Positions 52,724-61,661 of a stretch of 64,000 nucleotides of DNA are shown here, in pieces; positions within the stretch are counted from its first letter, which is position 1; the number at the start of each line of letters is the position of its first letter. The stretch is from FEN-1088 sp031407985. Lineage in GTDB: Bacteria > Myxococcota_A > Polyangia > Fen-1088. The translations under genes and the position numbers were made by a program. The stretch spans positions 6,804 through 70,803 of the forward strand of contig JANOJB010000238.1 of NCBI GenBank assembly GCA_031407985.1. Direction: 5' to 3'. Under the pieces are notes generated by a model. That model worked only from the letters and a program-made list of their open reading frames with translations. It did no database searches and had not been told where the DNA came from.

Positions 52724-54303
52724 CAAGACCAACCGCCGCGTTGGCGGTTGTCGTCCTGATGGCGCTTGCGCGTCCAGGGCGCGCCGAAACGGCGATGGCT
52801 GAACCGGCGCGCGCCGTGTTCGCCTTGATCGTCGGCGTGAACGCCAGCCCATCGCCGGACGTCGCGGCGTTGCAGTACGCCGACGACGACGCCGCCCGGT
52901 ACCTGGATCTGTTCCGCGCCCTCGGCGCGCGCACGTACGTGTTGTCGCGGTTGGACGCGAACACGCGACGGCTTCACCCACAGGCCGCAGCCGAAGCGGT
53001 CCCTCCGCGCCGGGCGGAATTGCGCCAGGCGGTCGACACGCTGGCGCGCGACATTGGACAGGCCCGCACACGCGGCGTGCGATCCACGCTGTATATCGTC
53101 TACGCGGGACATGGCGATGTGGAGGACGCGGGCTGGTACCTGACGCTGGAGGACGAGCGTTTGACTGGCGGTCAGCTGATGACCGACGTCGTCGATCGGG
53201 CGGGCGCCGACCAAAGTCACGTCATCATCGATGCATGCCACGCGTACCTGTTGGCCATGCCACGCGGTCCTGGAGGCACACGCCGATCGCTGGGGGGGTT
53301 CGTCGAGCTGGAAGCGGCATCGCGCGCTGGTCGCGTCGGCTACGTCCTGTCCAGTTCGGTGTCAGGCGAAAGCCACGAATGGGCGGGGTTCGAGGCGGGT
53401 GTGTTCAGCCACGAAGTGCGTTCGGGTCTGTACGGCGCGGCGGATGCCAATGGCGACGGTCGCGTCACCTACGCCGAACTTGGTGCGTTCGTCGCCCGCG
53501 CCAACGAGCCCATCGCCAACGAGAAATTTCGCCCGCGTGTCCTCGCCCGCGCCCCGCGCGACGGAGATCTGTTGCTGGATCTGCGATCACGGCGCGATCA
53601 CGAATTGCGTCTCGACGCGCCGGACAGCGGCGGGCACTACCTGCTCGAAAACACAGACGGTGTCCGCCTGCTGGATTTTCACGCCACGGGCGCCACACCG
53701 GTGCATCTGATGAGACCACCCGGCGATGGGCCGCTGTACCTGCGACGGCTCTCCGACGGAACCGAGCGGGCCATTCCGCGGGTGGATGGTGTGGTGGCAT
53801 TGGTCCGGCTTCCCGTGACGCCCGCGCGCACGCAAAGCCGGGGCGCCGCTCACCACGCCTTCAGCCAGATCTTCACGCTGGCCTTCGACGACCGTGCCGT
53901 GGCGGGGTGGACCCGACGCGAGGCCGATACCGAAGCACGGATCGACGCCTCGCAGAGTGCGAGAGAGACGGCGACGCGCCACACGCGCCTGCGCCGCATA
54001 GGCGGGGTCGCGGCGCTTGGCATCGGCGTGGGCGCCGCGATTGCGGCGACGGCGTTCGGACTGTCGGCGCACGCCGAACACGACGACGCGCCGCCGAACG
54101 AAAGCCAGCGCGACACCGTCGAGCGCAACGCACGCATCGATGCACGCAACGGGGCCGCGCTGGGGTTGGCCGTGGGTGCGGCCGCGGCGGGCGCCGCGGG
54201 GGCGCTGCTGCTGCTGTGGCCCCGACGTCCCGCTGTCGTCCCCGAACTGGACGTTGCCGCTTCCGCCACCGGCGCGGATCTGGGAGCGCGATGGCGTTTC
54301 TGA
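52720..54303 (+). CDS. caspase-family (C14) protease with EF-hand, membrane-associated
   Basis: 527 residues from GTG 52720. Signal peptide (AVVVLMALARPGRAETA). The caspase fold: FALIVGVNASPSPDVAALQY ADDD region, catalytic His131 in YIVYAGHGDVED and Cys173 in HVIIDACHAYL. After the protease part, residues 242-253 (DANGDGRVTYAE) form a complete EF-hand Ca2+ loop. The C-terminal part has two hydrophobic segments (GGVAALGIGVGAAIAATAFG, about 402-421; LGLAVGAAAAGAAGALLLLW, about 465-485). Co-translated with sigma and anti-sigma genes, it could be a stress-controlled, calcium-dependent protease on the outer side of the membrane. Active-site residues are intact; targets unknown. Confidence 0.88.
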   Translation: MTRPTAALAVVVLMALARPGRAETAMAEPARAVFALIVGVNASPSPDVAALQYADDDAARYLDLFRALGARTYVLSRLDANTRRLHPQAAAEAVPPRRAELRQAVDTLARDIGQARTRGVRSTLYIVYAGHGDVEDAGWYLTLEDERLTGGQLMTDVVDRAGADQSHVIIDACHAYLLAMPRGPGGTRRSLGGFVELEAASRAGRVGYVLSSSVSGESHEWAGFEAGVFSHEVRSGLYGAADANGDGRVTYAELGAFVARANEPIANEKFRPRVLARAPRDGDLLLDLRSRRDHELRLDAPDSGGHYLLENTDGVRLLDFHATGATPVHLMRPPGDGPLYLRRLSDGTERAIPRVDGVVALVRLPVTPARTQSRGAAHHAFSQIFTLAFDDRAVAGWTRREADTEARIDASQSARETATRHTRLRRIGGVAALGIGVGAAIAATAFGLSAHAEHDDAPPNESQRDTVERNARIDARNGAALGLAVGAAAAGAAGALLLLWPRRPAVVPELDVAASATGADLGARWRF

Positions 54304-54358
54304 TCGACGAACGTCGTCCATTTCCACGACCTGATTCGTTACAGCACCGGAGGTCCCC

Positions 54359-55192
54359 ATGATATCGAACGACCACATGACCAGTTCCCGATTTCCCCAG
54401 GCGTCCACGCGGACGTTTGGACTCGCGATGCTCCTGTTGGCTGGCGCCGTCGGAGCATCGGCCTGTGCGGCCAAGCGGGAATCGACGACCAGCCCGTGTC
54501 CCTGTGCGACCAGCAACGTCTGCTGCACCTCTGGCGTTTGCGCGAAAGACGAAGCCAGCTGCGACAAAGCCACGTTGGCGCTGGCAACGGAAGCGGCGGG
54601 AACCTGGACCGGCTATTTCGAAAATTTCACCCTCTTCTCCGGCTCGGACGCTCTGAAGATTTCCCTTGCCGTCGAGGGGGAGATCGCCGCGGGCCAGGTC
54701 GTCCTCGGAGAGGTACCACCGCCGACGCTGCCCACCGACACCAGCACGCCCTGGCCGCCGGGCGTGGGAGACGCGGGCACCGGTTCGGATTCGGTCTACG
54801 TGGAGGGCTTCGTGTACCACGCTCGAGACATCCGCTGGGAGAGCCGCCGGCTGAAGTTCAACGTGGATCTGGCCGAGGGGTGGCAGCCCTTCTGCGACCT
54901 GTACAAGCCGATCACCGTTGGTTCCCGGTCGTTCATCTGCCCCGAAGGCGGATGGAGCTACGCCACCAACGACGGCTGTCGCCTGTCGGACGGCACGTCG
55001 GTCGACTGCACACAGCTGTTCGCCGTCTGTCAGGGCGCCGGATACGGCCACTGCGTTTGCAACGAAACGTCGTGCACGGCGTTCGCCGAAACCATGAGCA
55101 TCGACGTCTCCCTGCACGGCGACGATGGCGATGGTTCGGTGACGGGCATTCTGAACGCCAACAACATTCGGCTCATCCGTTCCAGCAACTGA
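54359..55192 (+). CDS. Cys-containing lipoprotein of unknown function
   Basis: 277 residues; GGAGG lies 6 nt before ATG 54359. Signal peptide with lipobox GASAC (about residue 36). A Cys-rich stretch follows (SPCPCATSNVCCTSGVC), then a region with beta-sheet pattern (GTWTGYFENFTLFSGSDALK; VEGFVYHARDIRWESRRLKF) and further Cys (FCDLYKPI, GHCVCNETSC). No family recognised. It is 55 nt after the caspase gene and may belong to the same unit. Confidence 0.75.
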   Translation: MISNDHMTSSRFPQASTRTFGLAMLLLAGAVGASACAAKRESTTSPCPCATSNVCCTSGVCAKDEASCDKATLALATEAAGTWTGYFENFTLFSGSDALKISLAVEGEIAAGQVVLGEVPPPTLPTDTSTPWPPGVGDAGTGSDSVYVEGFVYHARDIRWESRRLKFNVDLAEGWQPFCDLYKPITVGSRSFICPEGGWSYATNDGCRLSDGTSVDCTQLFAVCQGAGYGHCVCNETSCTAFAETMSIDVSLHGDDGDGSVTGILNANNIRLIRSSN

Positions 55193-55311
55193 CCCACTGT
55201 CAGCGTTCCCTTAACGTGCAACGTGGTCGCTCTCGGGTGGCGCCTTGCCACGCGGGGCCGGCCACGTTGTCTTTCGCCGACCCACCTTTGCCCCGCGTGG
55301 CGCCGACCACC

Positions 55312-55317
55312 TATGAT
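55312..55317 (+). promoter_or_regulatory. -10-like hexamer for the HEAT-repeat gene
   Basis: TATGAT lies 8 nt before ATG 55326; TTGCCC (55288-55293) could be the -35 with an 18-nt spacer. There is no Shine-Dalgarno sequence before the ATG. Confidence 0.4.
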
Positions 55318-55325
55318 TCGGGTGA

Positions 55326-56936
55326 ATGGCAGATCCCCTGGTCCGGAAGATTGCGGCGCTGCTAAACAGTGACGCGCACGAACGGCAGATCGCGGCGGCC
55401 CTTGTCCTTGGCGAGATCGGCTTGCGCGACGCGGTCGTCGTCGACGGGTTGATCGCCGCCGCCGGGAAGGGGGTACCGCCGGTGCAGCGACACGCGGTCG
55501 AGGCTCTGGGCCGGCTTCAGGCCAAGAAGGCGCTGCCGACGATCCTGGGCCTGTTGGCATCGCGGGACGACGGCCTGCGGGCGGCGGCGATCGCGGCGGC
55601 GGTCGTTTTTCAGGACGACGCGGTGGGGCCGGTCAAGGCCCGCCTCGGAACAGCGACCGATGCGATCGAGCGGCGCGGGCTGGAGGAAATCCTGGGCCGC
55701 GTCGGCGGCAAGGACGCCTTTTCTGCGTTGCTGACGGCGCTGGACACCAGCGATATCGAGGCGGCGAAGACCGCGGCCCTGGCCGCCCGCCACCGCATCA
55801 AGGACGCCAGTCCCCGCGAGCGACAGGGCTACCTGGCACAGGTGATGAAATTGCTTGATCGCAAACCGTCGGAGCGATCGCCCGGGCTGACAGCCGCCGC
55901 GCTGAAAATCCTGGGCTACCTGGAGGACTCCAGCTCCGCGCCCGTGCTGCTCGCATTCGCGAAGGACAACCGGCAGCCCGAGGCCGTGCGTCAGGAAGCG
56001 TTGATCGCCCTGCGGTTCACGACAGGTGGCGCGACCGGGGCCCGCGCCGGCGCCGTCTTGATCGACCTCGCGGAAACGGCCGCACTGCCCCTGGCGCGCA
56101 CCGCCCTTTACACGCTGGCCAGCATCGCGATTCCCCCGCCCCTGGCGCGGCGACTGGGCGCCCTGGCGCTGCGCGGAGAGCCCGAGCGGGCGCAACTGGC
56201 GATCGAACGGCTTGGCCAGATGCCGGACGCCGAGGCGGGCGCGCAACTGGCCACGATTCTGGCGAAGACGACGGACAGGGCCCGTGCCGAGGCGGCCGCG
56301 AAGGCGTTGGACGCCAGAACCGAGGCCGCCCGCGTGTTGGGCGCCGCCTTGCTGGATGTGACCGACGACGAGCGTACGCAGTTCCTGACCAAACTGTTGC
56401 TGCCGCACGTGAACCAATTGGCGGCCGGCGCCGCCCCCGAAAAGAAGATCGGGCGATCTTTGGTCCAGGCGGCGCTGGCGCGCGGCGCGGATCCGGGACC
56501 GGGAGCCCAGTCATTGCTGGTTCTGGCCCGAAAGATCGACGGTACCGCGATCGCGACCGGCCTGCGCCTGTTGGCCGCCAAGCTGGGCAAGGCCGGCAAG
56601 CCGTCCGCCCTGGTCGTATGGCGCCGGCTGGGGCAAAGCGCGGATGCAAAGCCCGAGGACGGGTACGCGCTGGCGTCCGCCGAACTGGCGGCCGGCCGCC
56701 GCGACGAGGGAATGACAGTCCTCCGCCAACTGCTGGATCGTGGCTACGACGTGCCCGCGGCGTTGCGCAAGGATAAGACCACGGAACCGGAACGTCGCTA
56801 CCAGATCGGCTTCGCGCTGATGGAACGCCGTCACCCCGCCGGCGAGGAGATCTTGCAGGACCTGGCCAGCGACGGCGGCCGGAGCAAGATCGCGCGGATG
56901 GCCAAAGCCAAACTGAAATCGGCCGGCGGCGCCTGA
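55326..56936 (+). CDS. HEAT-like repeat protein
   Basis: 536 residues, all alpha-helical repeats of about 30 residues (RQIAAALVLGEIGLRDAVVV, VQRHAVEALGRLQAKKALPT, GLRAAAIAAAVVFQDDAVGP, IEAAKTAALAARHRIKDASP). No signal peptide or membrane segment. Helical repeats of this type bind other proteins; the partner is unknown. A TATGAT hexamer stands 8 nt before the ATG. The next gene proC begins 65 nt after the stop. Confidence 0.78.
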   Translation: MADPLVRKIAALLNSDAHERQIAAALVLGEIGLRDAVVVDGLIAAAGKGVPPVQRHAVEALGRLQAKKALPTILGLLASRDDGLRAAAIAAAVVFQDDAVGPVKARLGTATDAIERRGLEEILGRVGGKDAFSALLTALDTSDIEAAKTAALAARHRIKDASPRERQGYLAQVMKLLDRKPSERSPGLTAAALKILGYLEDSSSAPVLLAFAKDNRQPEAVRQEALIALRFTTGGATGARAGAVLIDLAETAALPLARTALYTLASIAIPPPLARRLGALALRGEPERAQLAIERLGQMPDAEAGAQLATILAKTTDRARAEAAAKALDARTEAARVLGAALLDVTDDERTQFLTKLLLPHVNQLAAGAAPEKKIGRSLVQAALARGADPGPGAQSLLVLARKIDGTAIATGLRLLAAKLGKAGKPSALVVWRRLGQSADAKPEDGYALASAELAAGRRDEGMTVLRQLLDRGYDVPAALRKDKTTEPERRYQIGFALMERRHPAGEEILQDLASDGGRSKIARMAKAKLKSAGGA

Positions 56937-57001
56937 CGATCGGCGCCTGGAAACCCCGCCCGATCGCGACAACCGCCGCCCGACTGTGGGATAGTGGGCC
57001 C

Positions 57002-57820
57002 ATGCTCGATTCCAGCCTGACCCTGGCGATCATCGGTTCGGGCACGATGGGGGAAGCCATCGTGCGTGGCCTTCTGCGTTCGGGAAAACTGCAACCGCAG
57101 CAGATCTTCGCGACCGACCGCCGCATCGACGTCGTGAACGCACTTCGCGTCGAACACGGCGTGCGCACGACGATCAACAACCAGGACGCCTGCCGCGACG
57201 CCACCGTGATCCTGCTGGCGGTCAAGCCCCACGAGGTCGCCGCCGTCGTCGACAACGACGAGATGCGGAAGATTCTGGCCGGCAAACTGGTGATCAGCAT
57301 CGCGGCCGGTGTGCGCCTGGCCCAGCTTGCCGCGTGGCTTCCCGACAGCGCCGCCATTCGCGCCATGCCGAACACGCCGTGCCTGATCGGCGAAGGCATG
57401 ACCGTGATCGCGCGCGGCGCCGGTGTCAGCGACGTGCAGGCTTCCGTCGCGATGGAAATCTTTCGCGCCGTCGGACGTTGTCTGGAAACCGAAGACAAAC
57501 TGATGGACGCCGTCACCAGTCTGAACGGCAGCGGTCCCGCGTTCGCGTACGTTTTTCTGGAGGCCATGTGCGACGGGGCCGTACGCATGGGCCTGCGCCG
57601 CGACGCCGCGATGGAGATCGCCGCCCAGATGTTTCAGGGCGCCGCGCGCATGGTCCTGCAAACCGGTCAACATCCCGCCGCCCTGAAGGATCAGGTCACG
57701 ACCCCCGCGGGCTGCACCATCGCTGGTCTTTTGACCATGGAGGATGGCCGCATCCGCTCGGTGATCGCGCGCGCCGTCGAGGAAGCCGCCGTCGTCGCCG
57801 GCAAACTGGGCCAGGGCTGA
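57002..57820 (+). CDS. proC: pyrroline-5-carboxylate reductase
   Basis: 272 residues. The last step of proline synthesis (P5C to L-proline with NAD(P)H). NAD(P)-binding start LAIIGSGTMGEAIVRGLLRS, ILLAVKPHEVAAVV, RAMPNTPCLIGEGMTVIARG, and the family signature LNGSGPAFAYVFLEAMCDGA, then ATTPAGCTIAGL-like VTTPAGCTIAGLLTMEDGRI, are all present. Length is normal. GATAGT lies 6 nt before the ATG and no ribosome binding site is visible. Confidence 0.96.
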   Translation: MLDSSLTLAIIGSGTMGEAIVRGLLRSGKLQPQQIFATDRRIDVVNALRVEHGVRTTINNQDACRDATVILLAVKPHEVAAVVDNDEMRKILAGKLVISIAAGVRLAQLAAWLPDSAAIRAMPNTPCLIGEGMTVIARGAGVSDVQASVAMEIFRAVGRCLETEDKLMDAVTSLNGSGPAFAYVFLEAMCDGAVRMGLRRDAAMEIAAQMFQGAARMVLQTGQHPAALKDQVTTPAGCTIAGLLTMEDGRIRSVIARAVEEAAVVAGKLGQG

Positions 57821-57869
57821 TTTCGCGCGGGGGGCGCATCGCGCCGGGGCGTGGTACATCCCGGACCGC

Positions 57870-58619
57870 ATGTTCGACTTTCAGCCCCTCTTGACCGCCC
57901 AAGGTCTGCTCAGTCTGGCCAGTTTGTCGGCCCTGGAGATCGTCCTTGGCATCGACAACATCGTCTTCATCGCCATCGTATCGGAGCGCATCGAGGAGTC
58001 TCGGCGCGCGTTGCTTCGGAGAGTGGGGCTGGGTCTGGCTCTGATTCTGCGACTTGGCCTGCTGTTTGCCCTGGCGTGGATCATGGGACTGACCCGCCCT
58101 GTGTTGTCGCTCCTCGGCCAACATCTATCCGGGCGCGATCTGGTGTTGTTGGGCGGCGGGTTGTTCCTCATGGCAAAGGCAACCCACGAACTTTTTCGAA
58201 GCACCGAAGGCCCCACGGCCGGCGGTCCCGAGCCGCAACTGGCCACCGGACGCGCCGGCTTCGCGCTGATGCTGGCCCAGATCCTGATTCTGGATATTGT
58301 CTTCTCGCTGGATTCGGTGATCACCGCCGTCGGCATGGCACAGCAGCTTTCGATCATGATGATAGCGATGGTGCTGGCGGTCGTGGTGATGTTGCTGGGC
58401 GCCAACGCCATCAGCGCCTTCATCCACCGGCACCCCAGCTTGAAGGTCCTGGCGTTGTCCTTCCTGCTGATGATCGGCGTCCTGCTGGTGGCCGATGCGT
58501 TCGGCAAACACATCAGCAAGGGCTACATCTACTTCGCGATGGCATACGCCCTTGCCGTGGACCTGTTCAACATACGGCGCCGGAAGGCCGCCGAACGAAA
58601 AACTGCGCGCGCGGGCTGA
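57870..58619 (+). CDS. TerC-family integral membrane protein
   Basis: 249 residues, 7-8 hydrophobic segments. The family signature LEIVLGIDNIVFIAIVSERI (about residues 22-41) with the paired Asp-containing repeat DIVFSLDSVITAVGMA (about 140-155) is clear. TerC proteins are linked to tellurite resistance and to Mn2+ export or metallation of secreted proteins. Single gene here, 50 nt after proC; no other ter genes nearby. Confidence 0.92.
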   Translation: MFDFQPLLTAQGLLSLASLSALEIVLGIDNIVFIAIVSERIEESRRALLRRVGLGLALILRLGLLFALAWIMGLTRPVLSLLGQHLSGRDLVLLGGGLFLMAKATHELFRSTEGPTAGGPEPQLATGRAGFALMLAQILILDIVFSLDSVITAVGMAQQLSIMMIAMVLAVVVMLLGANAISAFIHRHPSLKVLALSFLLMIGVLLVADAFGKHISKGYIYFAMAYALAVDLFNIRRRKAAERKTARAG

Positions 58620-58639
58620 CCTGGCTATCATGCCGGGCC

Positions 58640-59323
58640 ATGACAAACACACGCACATCGTCGCCTTCATGTACCTGGGTTGCCCGCATCGCACTTGCCG
58701 CCGCCGTTGCACTGTTCCTGACGCCCACGTTGGCGCGGGCCGATGAACCTGCCTCCTCCGCAGCGCCGGATTCATCGGGCGGATCATCAGCCGAATCGTC
58801 GGGAGCATCCTCGGGCGGCTCCTCGGCCGGGTCAGCCAGGACCTCGGGCGGCGGCGGCGCGGGGCTCTTCGGCGAAGCCCGCCAATGGGTCTACAGCATC
58901 TCAGACCCCAATGAGTTCCCCTTCTGGATCAAGAAAACCGGCGACGGCGATTGGGACCTGACGTTCCGGCCAGCGCTGGACGTCTTCGTGGCACGCAACA
59001 TATCGGTCGGCGGCGTCGTCACGCTCTCCAGCAACGGGGGCGCCAGCGATATCGGTCTTGGCGCACGCGCCGGATACAACGTGCCCCTAACCAGCCTGGT
59101 TTCGCTGTGGATCCGCGGGGGCCTGTACTACCACCATCTGGAGATCAACAACGGCCCCATCATCAACGAAACCGTCATGGATCTCACCGTTCCGTTTCTG
59201 TTCCATCTGGTTCCCCATTTCTTCGTCGGCGCGGGTCCCCTGTTCCACCTGCCGCTTTCGCACACACAGAACGCGACCGACCCCACCTATGGCCTGACCG
59301 CCATCGTCGGCGGCTGGCTCTAA
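58640..59323 (+). CDS. outer-membrane beta-barrel-like protein
   Basis: 227 residues from ATG 58640. Signal peptide VARIALAAAVALFLTPTLARA; then a Ser/Gly-rich linker (about residues 37-75). The rest shows alternating hydrophobic residues as in small barrels (FRPALDVFVARNISVGGVVT; GLGARAGYNVPLTSLVSLWI; HFFVGAGPLFHLPL). It ends with a short aromatic strand GLTAIVGGWL. TATCAT at 58626-58631 lies 8 nt before the ATG, with no Shine-Dalgarno. Function unknown. Confidence 0.72.
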   Translation: MTNTRTSSPSCTWVARIALAAAVALFLTPTLARADEPASSAAPDSSGGSSAESSGASSGGSSAGSARTSGGGGAGLFGEARQWVYSISDPNEFPFWIKKTGDGDWDLTFRPALDVFVARNISVGGVVTLSSNGGASDIGLGARAGYNVPLTSLVSLWIRGGLYYHHLEINNGPIINETVMDLTVPFLFHLVPHFFVGAGPLFHLPLSHTQNATDPTYGLTAIVGGWL

Positions 59324-59328
59324 CTGAT

Positions 59329-61638
59329 CTACGGCGCGCTGGCCCGCAGCCGCACATCCACGCGCGAGCAGCGCCGCGAAACATCCGCGTTGCGCACGGC
59401 CAGCGCCAGGGCCTTCTTCATGCCCACCAGCACGACCAGGCGCCGCGCGCGTGTCACCGCCGTGTACAGAAGGTTCCGCTGCAACATCACGAAGTGTTGC
59501 GTGTGGATCGGAATCACCACTGCCGGATACTCCGATCCCTGCGATTTGTGCACGGTCGCCGCGTAGGCCAGCCGCAGCTGGTCCAGCTCATCAAGGCTGT
59601 ACGTGATTTCGCGGTCATCGAATCGAACGATCAGGGCATCACCGTCGTCATCCGGACCCGTCCCGCCCGTCGCGACGCGTTCAACGCGTCCGATGTCGCC
59701 GTTCCACACCTCTTTGTCGTAGTCGTTGCGCACCTGCATCACCTTGTCGCCGACCCGCAGCGTGTGACCCCCGCGCGTCAACCCGGGCGCGCCGGGAGTC
59801 AATGCTTCCTGCAACAGGTGATTCAGGTTTCCCGCGCCCAGATCGCCACGATGCATGGGCGCCAGGACCTGAATCTCGTGCGGCGAAAGGCCGTACCGAC
59901 GCGGCAGGCGCGTCGTCACCAGATCACGAATCAGCGCGGCGGCCGTCGCGGGATCGTCCTGTTCCAGGAAGAAAAAATCCCGTTTGTCCGCCTCCGGTCC
60001 GTCCGACGACGGCGCGCCCAGTTCCGGCAACTCGCCGTCGTGGATTCGGTGGGCGTTTCGAACGATCAGGCTTTGCCCAGCCTGCCGAAAAATCTCGGTC
60101 AGGCGTACGGTCGGAATCGCACCGGACGCGATCACGTCGCGCAGAATGGTGCCGGGACCCACCGACGGCAACTGGTCGATGTCGCCAACCAGGACCAACC
60201 GTGTTCCGGGCCCCAACGCCGATACGAGATCCGCCGCCAGTCTGACGTCCAACATCGACGCCTCGTCCACCACCAGTAGATCGGTTTCCAGCGGCCGGGC
60301 GGCCGAACGCCCGAACGCCCCTTCGGCGGGTCGCCATTCCAACAGCCGATGCAACGTCGTCGCGGGCTGCCCGGTCGCCTCGGACAGGCGTTTGGCCGCG
60401 CGCCCCGTCGGTGCCGCCAGCGCCACCCGCAATCCCTGGCGCATCAAGATCGACACGATTCCCCGGACAATGGTCGTTTTTCCCACCCCGGGTCCGCCGG
60501 TCACGACCAGCACCCGTTCGTGCAAGGCGCGACGCACGGCATCCGCTTGTTGGACCGCCAGGGTGATGGCAGCTTCGGATTCGTACCGACCGAGCGCGCG
60601 ATCGGCGTCAACCACGACCACCTCGGCCAAGGCCCCGGCCAGCTTTCGCAGCCCCACCGCCACGGCGACCTCCGCCCGGTGAAGCGCGGTCACATAGACG
60701 GCTTCGCCGGAGGCGTCGTCACCACCCGCGACATCCGCCTCGGGCCGCGCCTCGATGACGACGTCGCCCGCGCGCGCCAGACGATCCACCGCCGGCTGAA
60801 CGAGATCCTCGCCCACGCCCAACAGGGCAGCGGTCTCTCGTCCGAGGCGCGATCGGGGAACGAACACATCTCCGTGGGTGGACGCCTCCTCCAGAACGTG
60901 CCGTACACCCGCCTCGACCCGCGCGTCGGATTCGCGACCGACGCCCAGCGACGTCGCCAACTTATCGGCCGACAGGAACCCGATGCCCCACACATCGAAC
61001 GCCAGCCGGTAGGGATTCTCGCGTACCAGCGCGATCGCGCCGGCACCGTAGCGTTTGTAGATACGGGCGGCGAAGGCGGGCGAAACCCCGTAGCCCTGCA
61101 GGAACACCATCACCTGCCTCACCTCGCGCTGCGCGCTCCAGGCGTCTCGAATCGCTTTGCCGCGCGTGGGACCGATGCCGGGGACCTCCGCGATGCGGCC
61201 GGGATCGCGGTCCAGGATCTCAAGCGTGTCGATTCCAAACCGCTCCACGATGCGCGACGCGAACTCGGGCCCGATGCCCTTGACCAGGCCCGACCCCAAG
61301 TACCTGCGAATACCCTCGATGGTGGCCGGTGCGATCTCCGTGTAGCCCGTGACGCGAAACTGCGGCCCGAACCGGGGATTGCTTTCCCGCCGGCCCGTGA
61401 CACGCAACCGCGCGCCGACCGGAATGCCCAGGAGACTGCCTACGACGGTGGTCGGGTCGGACTGTCCTTCAACCGCGAACCGCACGACGGTGAAGGCGCC
61501 CCCTCCACCCGAAAAAACGACGCGCTCGACGATGCCCTCGATGATCTCGTCGGAGCCTCCGCCCGCGTCCGATCCGGCGCCGCCTGACGATTGGCCCGCG
61601 CGATCCCCGTTCTTCCCTAGCCGATCAAACAGATCCAT
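59329..61638 (-). CDS. recD2: RecD2-type SF1 DNA helicase
   Basis: 769 residues. N-terminal OB-like region, then helix-hairpin-helix motifs (VPGIGPTRGKAIRDAW) typical of RecD2. Helicase motifs: Walker A VTGGPGVGKTTIVRG, AAPTGRAAKRLSEATGQP, Walker B LLVVDEASMLDVRL, VLVGDIDQLPSVGPG, and the C-terminal TVHKSQGSEYPAVVIPIHTQ. RecD2 works alone without RecBC, unwinding 5' to 3' in DNA repair; no recB or recC lies in the window. The stop is 5 nt from the convergent barrel gene. Confidence 0.95.
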   Translation of the reverse strand: MDLFDRLGKNGDRAGQSSGGAGSDAGGGSDEIIEGIVERVVFSGGGGAFTVVRFAVEGQSDPTTVVGSLLGIPVGARLRVTGRRESNPRFGPQFRVTGYTEIAPATIEGIRRYLGSGLVKGIGPEFASRIVERFGIDTLEILDRDPGRIAEVPGIGPTRGKAIRDAWSAQREVRQVMVFLQGYGVSPAFAARIYKRYGAGAIALVRENPYRLAFDVWGIGFLSADKLATSLGVGRESDARVEAGVRHVLEEASTHGDVFVPRSRLGRETAALLGVGEDLVQPAVDRLARAGDVVIEARPEADVAGGDDASGEAVYVTALHRAEVAVAVGLRKLAGALAEVVVVDADRALGRYESEAAITLAVQQADAVRRALHERVLVVTGGPGVGKTTIVRGIVSILMRQGLRVALAAPTGRAAKRLSEATGQPATTLHRLLEWRPAEGAFGRSAARPLETDLLVVDEASMLDVRLAADLVSALGPGTRLVLVGDIDQLPSVGPGTILRDVIASGAIPTVRLTEIFRQAGQSLIVRNAHRIHDGELPELGAPSSDGPEADKRDFFFLEQDDPATAAALIRDLVTTRLPRRYGLSPHEIQVLAPMHRGDLGAGNLNHLLQEALTPGAPGLTRGGHTLRVGDKVMQVRNDYDKEVWNGDIGRVERVATGGTGPDDDGDALIVRFDDREITYSLDELDQLRLAYAATVHKSQGSEYPAVVIPIHTQHFVMLQRNLLYTAVTRARRLVVLVGMKKALALAVRNADVSRRCSRVDVRLRASAP

Positions 61639-61661
61639 CGTCGATGACGAATGCGCGCGGC

